The position numbers and the translations under genes were made by a program. This document shows positions 17,521 to 26,500 of a stretch of DNA of 64,000 bases, one piece after another. Positions within the stretch are counted from its first letter, which is position 1, and each line of letters opens with the position of its first letter. The stretch spans positions 15,837,357 through 15,901,356 of the forward strand of contig OZ025207.1 of assembly GCA_964019055.1 (NCBI GenBank). The letters run 5' to 3'. The notes under the pieces are model-generated. The model did no database searches and had not been told where the DNA came from. It worked only from the letters and a program-made list of their open reading frames with translations. Source of the DNA: Anthopleura xanthogrammica. Its lineage: Eukaryota > Cnidaria > Anthozoa > Actiniaria > Actiniidae.

Positions 17521-17561
17521 TTTTCTTATTTATGTAATAACTAGTTACTCTCTTAGATACT
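17521..17561. promoter_or_regulatory. Bidirectional start region between capsid and integrase genes
   Basis: Only 41 bp separate the two divergent ATGs. The AT-rich sequence read toward the capsid gene (CTAAGAGAGTAACTAG, then ACATAAATAAG) loosely resembles the element's promoter-like motif. No clear copy faces the integrase. Confidence 0.4.
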
Positions 17562-18575
17562 ATGGACGAAAAGAAGCTTTCAAACGCTTATTACTCAACC
17601 GTAGGATATTGGAAGGGATATTCAGCGATTTCGAAACTATCCGAAGCGGCGGGCATTTCTGAAGAGATGACAAGAAAGTGGCTTATTAAGCAAGCCTTGT
17701 GGCAAATATACCTCCCCGCCCCCACCTACATTCCCAGATTTCATTGGAACATTTCTACCCCCAATGAGATCCATCAAGCAGACTTACTCTTTTTACCTCA
17801 TGATGTCGTAAAGAGAAAGACGTATAAGTATGCTCTCGTTGTGGTGGATATTGCTTCTAGGTACGTGGATGCTGAGCCTCTAACCACAAAATACTCCACA
17901 GGAGTATCCAAGGCTTTCGATAGTATATATTCTAGGACATTAGATTGGCCTGAGACTTTGATGGTTGATCCAGGAACAGAATTCATGGGGGAACTCACGA
18001 AGGTTATGAAGAAACGTGCTATAAAAGTTCAGAGATCAGAAGCTGGAAATCATAGAGCGCAATCCCTTGTGGAGCGTGCTAATCGAACGATATCAGAAAA
18101 GTTGTTCAGTCATCAGTATGCGCAAGAGATGATCAAAGCCTCTAACCACGTTGGGGGAGATATTAGGTCACGAGAATGGGTTAAACGACTTCCTGCTGTG
18201 ATAGGGGCTATCAACAACGAAGTCAAGAGGATTACTGGAAAGACGGCAAAAGAGGCAATAAAGTCAGAGTCCGTTGAGGTGAAGACCATAACCTATAAGA
18301 GACCCGTGGGACCAAAAGAAAATAGGATCCCTGCAGGGGTGCTCGTTCGATACTTATATGCCCCTGGGGAAGATGAGGGTGGGCAACAACGCGCTACTGA
18401 CCCCATTTGGTCTATAGAAGTTTATGAGATATCGCGTGCGACTATTAGTCCTAATCAACCTGTGCTCTACTATCTTTCTGAAGGTCCTCTGACCACATGG
18501 GGAAGGCAGGGGGAAGGTGTGCCTAAGCGTTCTTTTGTTAGGGAGGAGTTACAAGTAATCCCTGACTTTATCTAG
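17562..18575 (+). CDS. Polinton integrase (retroviral-type, DD35E)
   Basis: This 337-residue protein starts at the ATG at 17562. An N-terminal helix-turn-helix-like part (AISKLSEAAGISEEMTRKWL) precedes an RNase H-fold core. The catalytic triad is D74 in HQADLLFLP, D136 in LMVDPGTEF and E171 in LVERANR; D136 and E171 are 35 apart, as in retroviral and Polinton integrases. The C-terminal part ends with VLYYLSEGPLTTWG and KRSFVREELQVIPDF, like the chromo/SH3-like end of Polinton integrases. It cuts and joins the terminal repeats to host DNA. The ORF is intact and may be the one fully working enzyme of this copy. It is convergent with the polymerase gene, with 6 bp between stop codons. Confidence 0.95.
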   Translation: MDEKKLSNAYYSTVGYWKGYSAISKLSEAAGISEEMTRKWLIKQALWQIYLPAPTYIPRFHWNISTPNEIHQADLLFLPHDVVKRKTYKYALVVVDIASRYVDAEPLTTKYSTGVSKAFDSIYSRTLDWPETLMVDPGTEFMGELTKVMKKRAIKVQRSEAGNHRAQSLVERANRTISEKLFSHQYAQEMIKASNHVGGDIRSREWVKRLPAVIGAINNEVKRITGKTAKEAIKSESVEVKTITYKRPVGPKENRIPAGVLVRYLYAPGEDEGGQQRATDPIWSIEVYEISRATISPNQPVLYYLSEGPLTTWGRQGEGVPKRSFVREELQVIPDFI

Positions 18576-18581
18576 TAATCC

Positions 18582-21500
18582 CTAGATTAGGCTATCAGTA
18601 TCGGTGTAAAGGAGGGTTGCTTTGTTAGCATGCTTCTTCTTGACGTAGTTATAGTGGAAGTCATACATGAATCTCTTGGATAAGTCTAAGATAGACATTC
18701 CTAGGTAAATGGGTTTGTTGTATTCTAAGTGTGTTCTCCTCATGTGAATGGCAGCTAAGTTTTCGGAGAAGATTTTGGTTCCAAGGAAATTAGGCTTACG
18801 GATTAGCTTACTTGCCTGCTTCTCGTTTGTCACTAACCGTATATCTCGTCGATTGCGAATGTTTTCCATAGTCTTTCCAAAGACAGAGTTGTTCATGAGT
18901 TTGAAGAAATCCTTCTCGAAGTCGTTCGTTGCGTTGGTTCTTAAGTGTGTATTTAGATCTATGTATTTCTTCAACCAGGGGGATTCTCCGAATGAGATTC
19001 CTCGATGGACCTTCGTGATTCTTAATCCCTGACTCTCATAAAATTTTAGGGTGTCGTGATGGACTACGTAGTGTGACTTATGGTAGAAGTTCGGGATAAG
19101 CTTCATTACACCACTTTTTGCCTTAAGGTGCTCGGGGGCAAGGGGGTAGTCGTTGTGGAGGTCGTGTAATTCATGGGGATACTCTAGATCAACATCCAAG
19201 ATACAGGGGGTCCTTCTCCAGTTCTCCAGTCGTTTCTCATTCATCCATTCGAAGCCCCCTGTTGGGAGGGGTTGGGACATTGCCCACCCATAGAGGTTGT
19301 TTGCATCCCAATAGGGTATGTACGTGCTTTTCTCGTTGGGGTCGTAGTCCTCCATGTACTTACTATTAGCTTTCGCATAACGCTTACTCCCCACAGAGGA
19401 AATTCCCCCTCGAATCCCGCTTTCTATCATTAAGATCATGTCTATATCACTAAGAAGCTCTAGTTGGATATTCGTGATTCTTAACATGGCATCCCAAGCA
19501 AGTCCAGGGGCTGTGTAATACCAAGCAGGATCTAAGTCATAGTATCTCATACAAACGATTCTGAAGTTCTCGAAGACGTCTGCTAGGAGGAGGACGTCGG
19601 TTTTGAAGTATAGGTCATGATAGTCTCTCATTGTCTTCATGTCGAACATCCGCCATACTTTCCACGCATGTTCGTAGTCTTCCTCCGTGATGTCATTATC
19701 GTTAAGCTCAGAATGAAAGTCTTCCATGGGGGGTAGGTGGGGTTCCTCTAATTTCGTAAGGGAATTCATGTACTCATAGGGGTAGATCCCTTTTCTCATT
19801 AATATGTCAAGCTGCCCACCTCCATAAAACCAGCTGGTAACTCCGAACTGGTCTTTCGTTAGATTATTAGCAAGGGCACTCAAGCTGGAGGACATGAACT
19901 TGTAGCTGTCAAGGAATCTCGCTTCTAAGTAGAGGTCATGAATTTTCCCCTTTTTGTCTGTATAGTGATCCACAACAATTCTCTTACTAAATGAGATGTA
20001 TTGTTCCTCGTTCCTTGCAATGCACTTAATCTTACCCTCGCTGATTCCTAAGGCTTTTACGAATAGGTGGGCGTCGTATCCTGCGAGATTGTGAAAGAAG
20101 ATGGGAATGAAGTCAGGGAGTTTGTAACGAAGATTACATTCGTTGTGAGCTGCACCTCTATATTTTCCCGTGAGATGGTTGTGATCTCTTACTATGTTAC
20201 CCAACAACAACCCCCTACAGATGTGGCAGTATCTTGCTTCCCTGTGTTCTTTTCGATCCTGGTCAGACATCACCATCTTTTTATTCGTGGAGAGCTTCTC
20301 GTATAAGTCTAGGACATCCTCTTCTATTGATCTCATGAAGTGTTCTCCCAAGTCTTCTTCCTTTCTTTGAGCTGTGTATTTTATGATCTTTGGGGGGTAT
20401 ATGTTCTCATCAGACTTGATTACGTAACAGTACCCCGATGGTTTGTGTTTTTGGTATGGTTCCGTAAAAGATCTCTCTGGGTTGCGGGAACAAGAAGCGA
20501 CTTTTTCTAGGATAGACTCAAAATCAGCGTAAATGACAAAGGGGACTTTCATAGAATGAGGGTGGTTGTTAAACTGTAGTTGGGTTCCCTTTGGGGGCAC
20601 GGTTACTTTTACAGCCTTGTGTTGTCCACACCATTCGGAATGTTTTTGGAGGACGTGCTCAGCGGTAAAGGAGTTAAGACATCTCAAACAAAAGTGTCTC
20701 TTATGTCCATCGCTTGATAGTTGGGAGGATAAGAGTCTTGACAAGTTCTTGACCCAACAATAGTGCTTTGTTTTCTCATGGGAGATTAGTAGTAGGACTA
20801 TGTTATACTTCCTGATTTCACCCTCGTAAGTCCTAAGGGGTGTGAATTTCATCCCTTCGTACCATTCGTACCATAAGACACTAATTGCGTAGTCCTTGTT
20901 GTTCTTCTCGAAGATTTGGATGTCTCGGACCTCTACTGGGAAGTGAAGTCCATCCCAGTTTAGCTTTTTCGCACTCTCCCTAAGTGTTTTTGATATCCTA
21001 TAAGGATGGTCTTTTGGTGTGAATCGGGCTATGGTTACTGCCCACTTGAAGCATTGATTGTCTTTGTTCTGGGGATTAATGATGGCTCTCTTTTTTGCTA
21101 ATTCTTGAGGAAGCGGAACGTATGTGTTACCTCTTAGGGGTTCGAATCTTGCGAAATGGATGCTTAGGGATAGTACTTTCCGCATAACCCACCCAGAACC
21201 CTTGTTTTGGAATTCAGCAACTCTTTCTAAGATATCCTCGGAAAGCTTCTTGTACAACTCTGATAAGTTCGTGTCTTTCATTATGACTTCTGGCGCTGTG
21301 TGGAAGTGTCCTTCATTAGTGATTTTTTCTATATTATTTCCGATCTTACTAAACTCGCAGGCTAGGTAAAGCTTAATCTTCGCGGGCTTCTTACTTATCC
21401 ATATGGTCTTTAAAATACGTCTCCTATGTTTTCCCACGAATATGGCGGGGTCCACATCAGTATCACCTCCAAAGATCCTATGTTCCGTAAGATATGACTT

Positions 21501-21767
21501 GAATGCGGATTTCCTCATGATCCTTACCCTTTCCGCCCTACGATAAATAGCCTTTACTTTCTTCTTTAGTTTCGCAACCTTTGCCTCAACACGGTTCCTA
21601 ATCTTGGAGCGAACGCGTGGTAATACCCACTCCGAAAAATTTTCCACCACCTTCAGAATTCCCTTGATGACGTGTGGTTTTAGACTTGAACTTTGTTTCG
21701 TTGGTCTCGTTGGTACTAATATTGGTGTTTTGATCTCGGGTATGGGTGTATCCAAGATGTTCGACAT
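18582..21767 (-). CDS. Polinton protein-primed DNA polymerase B, C-terminus missing
   Basis: It has 1,061 codons from the ATG at 21767. The order is a basic N-terminus, a Cys/His cluster FCLRCLNSF...HSEWC (359-380), Exo I YADFE (413-417), an endonuclease VII-like zinc motif CHIC...RDHNHLTGKYRGAAHNEC (514-544), Exo II FHNLAGYD (558-565), Exo III YFKTDVLLLAD (720-730), motif A YWDANNLYG (819-827), motif B KLMNNSVFGK (956-965) and motif C YTDTDS (1054-1059). The frame stops two residues after motif C. Polinton polymerases normally continue for a further thumb region with a K-x-Y motif, which is absent. It copies the element from a protein primer at the ends. The upstream stretch carries the promoter-like motif. 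The enzyme is probably inactive. Confidence 0.95.
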   Translation of the reverse strand: MSNILDTPIPEIKTPILVPTRPTKQSSSLKPHVIKGILKVVENFSEWVLPRVRSKIRNRVEAKVAKLKKKVKAIYRRAERVRIMRKSAFKSYLTEHRIFGGDTDVDPAIFVGKHRRRILKTIWISKKPAKIKLYLACEFSKIGNNIEKITNEGHFHTAPEVIMKDTNLSELYKKLSEDILERVAEFQNKGSGWVMRKVLSLSIHFARFEPLRGNTYVPLPQELAKKRAIINPQNKDNQCFKWAVTIARFTPKDHPYRISKTLRESAKKLNWDGLHFPVEVRDIQIFEKNNKDYAISVLWYEWYEGMKFTPLRTYEGEIRKYNIVLLLISHEKTKHYCWVKNLSRLLSSQLSSDGHKRHFCLRCLNSFTAEHVLQKHSEWCGQHKAVKVTVPPKGTQLQFNNHPHSMKVPFVIYADFESILEKVASCSRNPERSFTEPYQKHKPSGYCYVIKSDENIYPPKIIKYTAQRKEEDLGEHFMRSIEEDVLDLYEKLSTNKKMVMSDQDRKEHREARYCHICRGLLLGNIVRDHNHLTGKYRGAAHNECNLRYKLPDFIPIFFHNLAGYDAHLFVKALGISEGKIKCIARNEEQYISFSKRIVVDHYTDKKGKIHDLYLEARFLDSYKFMSSSLSALANNLTKDQFGVTSWFYGGGQLDILMRKGIYPYEYMNSLTKLEEPHLPPMEDFHSELNDNDITEEDYEHAWKVWRMFDMKTMRDYHDLYFKTDVLLLADVFENFRIVCMRYYDLDPAWYYTAPGLAWDAMLRITNIQLELLSDIDMILMIESGIRGGISSVGSKRYAKANSKYMEDYDPNEKSTYIPYWDANNLYGWAMSQPLPTGGFEWMNEKRLENWRRTPCILDVDLEYPHELHDLHNDYPLAPEHLKAKSGVMKLIPNFYHKSHYVVHHDTLKFYESQGLRITKVHRGISFGESPWLKKYIDLNTHLRTNATNDFEKDFFKLMNNSVFGKTMENIRNRRDIRLVTNEKQASKLIRKPNFLGTKIFSENLAAIHMRRTHLEYNKPIYLGMSILDLSKRFMYDFHYNYVKKKHANKATLLYTDTDSLI

Positions 21768-21773
21768 TTTTCC

Positions 21774-21798
21774 TTTATAGTATGGCTACACATTTTAA
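21774..21798 (-). promoter_or_regulatory. Promoter-like motif before the polymerase gene
   Basis: On the minus strand TTAAAATGTGTAG, then CCATACTATAAAGG, lies 6 bp before the ATG. It matches the motifs at 8261, 8858 and 9239 and is on the opposite strand from them. From here to the right terminal repeat (22010) I see no gene. Confidence 0.55.
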
Positions 21799-22010
21799 GA
21801 AACATTTTCGTTTCCCATAGATCCCAAAGATTTCTTTGAGATCTTAATTACCCACAATCACGGATAGGGTTGGCTCATGAACTCAGAAGACTTAGATCGA
21901 GGATACTGGTCGTTTTTGTGGGGTCTTACTACTTATTCCTCTTTCTTTATACATGGAGAAAATTCTTTTTCTCACTACACGTTTACATCCTCCCACAATC
22001 TTCCTTTTTT

Positions 22011-22438
22011 CACCACCACCCCACCCCAATCTTGCTCACCCCCACCCCCATCTGACTCACCCCATGCTCACTTCTTGCTCACATCTGGCTCTGGTTTGGG
22101 GAAGGGGTGTTGTTTATGTGAAGGTCACCTATGGTGGGGGTGATCTCTGATGATCAGGGGTGGTTAGGTGTGGGGGGTGCTGGTTTATGAAGGATCACCT
22201 ATGGTGGGGGTGATGTTTCGTGAGGGTCACTGAAGGTGGAGGTGATCTATGATGATCGGGGTTGTGGTTGGGGAGCTTTTTTGTGGGGGGTCTTTTGCGG
22301 GGTCTTTGGGGTTTACAGTTTCTTGTGGGGGGTGTAATGGTGATGTGATGGTGATGTAATGGAGATGTAATGGGATGTAATGGGATGTAATGGGGATGTA
22401 AATTCTTTTTGGCCGAGAATCGGTACTTTTATACTACT
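22011..22438 (-). repeat. Right terminal inverted repeat of the Polinton
   Basis: This is the 428-bp reverse complement of 7770-8197, ending TATACTACT. See the left repeat for composition. Confidence 0.95.
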
Positions 22439-22446
22439 AAGAGAGT
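22439..22446 (+). mobile_element. Right target-site duplication AAGAGAGT
   Basis: It is identical to 7762-7769 and directly follows the right end of the element. Confidence 0.8.
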
Positions 22447-22490
22447 CTAGCAGTTGATAAGTTGCTCAATAAATTTTTTTGCCAAAATAA

Positions 22491-22595
22491 GCCCAAAATT
22501 GAATTTTTCGATGACGGCGGTGGCGGAAATTCTCATTTTTGGAACTTGCTCCATCTGCCTCTTTTTCTGTGGAATCAATTGCAAATCATTTAGAT
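22491..22595 (+). repeat. Downstream copy of the direct repeat bracketing the Polinton
   Basis: It matches 7637-7744 in the same orientation; see that entry. From 22596 to 23594 no gene is seen; the region is AT-rich and would hold the NEK11 3' untranslated region. Confidence 0.85.
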
Positions 22596-23594
22596 CAATT
22601 AAAAATATGATAAAAAAAGAATTCAGCAAACAATTCTATCAACTGTTAAATCTGATTCTCAGCAACAGTACCAAAGATACAAGGCAATATACAGATGTGC
22701 AAAAGTGAGAGTAATTTGAATGCTTTGTCTGAGTAATTAGTAAGTGAGCTTTTTGTATAATAAGTGATGGACAGACAGAAAAAACGGACAAAGACAGAAA
22801 AACAGATGAAGAAACCAGTAATGCACAAAGTTCGACAATATATAATAACTTTCATCAATTATTTTTCATTTTATTATAAATCAATTCATTGAAACTTATC
22901 AATATTATAGACTTGAAAATAGTTATTTACAGTTTCTCTACACTTTCCTGCAACCTCTGCAACCTGCTCAGTATAATTATTTTGTTCTAGGCAAAATCTA
23001 TAAAAGTAGGGCAGGATAACATGTACTATTAAGCTAGTGTTTTCTGCCTTCCTAGAATCTAGTTTCAATGCTGATGACCGCTGATGATGCTTTTCAAGGA
23101 TGACGTAGCAAACTATTGTCTCAAAGTTTTTTTATATAAACACACTTGTTACACACTCTTAAAATAACTTAAACCGTCTATGACGACTATGAAACACACA
23201 AGCACCGATGTGCCAAAAACATTGGGTTTGAAAAAACCCAAAATATATTATAATATATGAAGTCACTGTTCTTTTACTGAATGGTATATTTTGTTTATTT
23301 CGTATTTGAAAATGATTGGCTATTTTTCTTGTCTAAAATCTTATCATTATTTTTTTTATTATGAATTTCATTTCTCTCTCTTCCTCTTGCCTGCAAAACT
23401 GCAGGTGATTTCTAGATCAGATTTTTTGAACACAAGCAAACTGCATCATGCAATTTCTCTTTTTTCTCTCCAGCTCCAGAACTAAGTGGCTTTTTTCTCT
23501 ACAAAAGAAACAAGCTACTTTGTCGCAAATGGCAGTACAGATATATCATACAATTCTCATTATTTTTCTATTCTCCTCAGTGGCAACCTTCTTG

Positions 23595-26500
23595 TCACAT
23601 CATTGCTGCAATTTCAGCTTGTTTTTCCATAAATAGCAACTGATCCACTAGAAAACAGTCTCTAGGATTCTTGACGATTTTACCCAGACTAGCCACAACA
23701 GAGTCTTGACTTCGAAAGTCTTCTCCAAACCGTGCATCTTTTAGAAAGATGTATACTTTCTGGAACTGGTCTTCACCAAGAAGTTTGATACACTCTCTAA
23801 TCATCAAGTTAAAGATTTTTTCAAAATGCTAAAAGAAGTTAATTGCTTAAAAAAAACTGGGTGTGAGCTGTCATGGAAAATGGACCTTCCTGACGTTATG
23901 AAACACATTCCACCCACCATCTTGACCCTGGTCTCCTGCCTCCCTCCCCCTTCAACTTGTTTTTACCTTCCCTTTTTGGTTTGTATCAGCTGAAAACGTT
24001 AGTATAAAAGGATACTTTCTCAAATTTGTCATTCTTTGGTCCCTCATAGTTGTCGACAACGCCTGTCCCACTATCTCATCTGATAATGATGAGTCCAGCT
24101 CAGTTGCACTATATTCTAAAGCATTTTCCATTTGATCCACCAGAGCACTGAAGTCATCTTCCTCATCATCATCATCACTGGTGTACTTCAAAGTCTCTTC
24201 ATTGTCACAAATGTCACTGACATCACTATCACTGACTTCAAACTCATCTTCAAATTGTGAGTAATATGTCTCTGCTAAAGTGGCATCCTCAGGAATATCC
24301 GAAACCATTGTTAGATCATAAGGGTTATCTGACACTGAGAAAAAAAATAAGGCTTTAAAATAATGTCTTTATCATTTAAATTTTTGGTACATCATGAGCA
24401 GTAGTACTTTTGAAGCCTTCATGTGGTGTAGAATTGTAAAACTTTATACTTTAATGATATCATAACCACAAGAGGAAAGAACTTTTTCCCATGCTTGCCA
24501 TATTCAAAGGAATTATAAGTTTTTGTGAATCGGGAACAAGAAAACTAATTGTGAGCAGAGAGACAACTTCAGCAGCCTAGAATTTCAGTTTTTCACTAAT
24601 TAATTAGAACTATAATTGTAGCTGCATGTAATTGATGGGAACCAAGAACCCAGAGGTTAGGAATTGTCTGATTCTAAGGAGTGCAATTTTAAAGAAGAAG
24701 TATATTCACCAAACCTTGTTCACTGGTTCCCCATGCTCTATTGCTTTCATTCCTTGGCAAAGGTGCGTTCTCTGATGAGAAATCATCTGATCTCCTGTCT
24801 TCAACTGAGTTTTGCTTGTTTAATGTAAAATGAGGATCTTCAAAGACTTCGGGATGGTCATCCACCCAAGGAAGTGAGACTTGATTCTGTAGATTGGAAA
24901 AATGAAAGATGGTCATGCAGTTAATAGTGATATAAGGTGGTTATTAATGAGATGAGTAGTAATGTAGTAAAGTAATGAGGTCGGCCCATATAATACAGGG
25001 GCAGATCCAGAGCAGGGGTGCAGGGGGTGCGCACCCCCTCAGAGAAACTTTGTCCCACTACTTTGAAGATACCTAAATACAAAATGTTTTCTTTCTTTGA
25101 TTCTGAGGGCTGCACCCCTCCCTGGGCTGACTTTGTGCCCTGCACCCCTCCCTGAACAAAATCCTTGATCCGCCCCTGTAATAGTCATAGAGATAGTGAG
25201 TAATGGGACACAGACAGGGAGGATGGTCAGTTTACAATCACCTCACAAGAAGTGGTTATTACTGACTTCATCAGTTTACTGTTATCTTAATATGTCAATC
25301 ATCATAGCCATTCCATCCAAAACGGTACTGCTATATTGGAGAAGTTGCATACTACCATATGTGAAGTTATAAGTACAAAACATTTGGGCATTTTTAACAC
25401 TTGCCTGTTTCTTCTTGTGTGACATACATTGTGCCTGAGCTTCATTTCCTTGATTGGCCATAAATTTTCTAGGAAGAAAAAAAGTTACATTCAAGCAATG
25501 TTTGTGTGCAAGTCATTTTAAACATTTCTAGAAATGGGAAATCTTACTTTATTCTCTCTGCCTCTTCATCAGCTTTCCTCATTTTTCTTAGTTTCATTTT
25601 GTCCCTAAGAAAAGAAAGAAAATACAGATTATAAGCTTTACAGGGCTTAAAATAACAGCTGGTCATCAGACAATGTCCGGCCAGAATTGAAACTTGTCTG
25701 GTCAAATCTTTGCCTTGCCTGTCATTTTTGATCAGTAACGTTGAGCCAGAAACAAGTTATGTCACCAAGCTAAAACTAAATTGGTTGGTAATCATGACCC
25801 GCAACTGACCGCCCGTTATTTAAGCCCTGGCTTCATGGATAAAAAGTTGACAATATGTAAAAATGCAATGCAAATTTACTAACACTGCAGTAGTAATTTA
25901 CTGTACCAAATATGTTTATCCTTTACTTAGTATTAGCCATTCCAAGGTTGAGGAAAAAACTGGGTCAACTTGGATTTGCAGTGCATTGTGGGACATTTGA
26001 AGGGACTTAATTTCAAGATATTGTCTATTTAATCCCCTGAAATAGTCCCACAATGCACTGCAATGGCAGCTCAACCTATTTTTTTCCTTACCCCCAGAAT
26101 GGCTAATAGCTTTAAATAAATAATGATTGTAAAGTGCCTTTGATTATATACAGTCATATAGAAAGGGCACTATATAAATCATAATAAGTTAGTAATTACT
26201 GCCACTCAGTTACATAGGCTTTCACTTCTTCCCAATGCTTTCCTGTTGAATTTATTTTTTCAAGTGAACCAAGCTTTTAAGCCTGCCATGATGGTACTTT
26301 CATTTGGTTTTGTAGGACAACAAGGCACCAATGGTATAGCTCCATACATACAATACAATTGTAACTATCTATACAGTACTTACAATGGAGTCATCGGTCG
26401 TTCCTCTAGTTCTTCATAAAGTTTAGGCCCACCATTCCTTCCAGATCTAGTTACAGGTCTTTCACCACTAAAACATGCACTGACAGTAAATTTAAGAATC

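Larger units (their letters stand above)
7770..22438. mobile_element. Polinton/Maverick element, 14,669 bp
   Basis: It is bounded by 428-bp terminal inverted repeats that start AGT and end ACT and are flush with an 8-bp target duplication. It encodes the diagnostic set: protein-primed family B polymerase, retroviral-type integrase, A32/FtsK-like packaging ATPase and double-jelly-roll major capsid protein. About ten further proteins are of types that I recall travelling with cnidarian Polintons. Genes are short, intronless and closely packed, unlike the host genes nearby. I found no adenovirus-type cysteine protease. The capsid gene is broken, the polymerase lacks its C-terminus and one further gene is split between frames, so this copy is probably defective. 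Confidence 0.97.
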
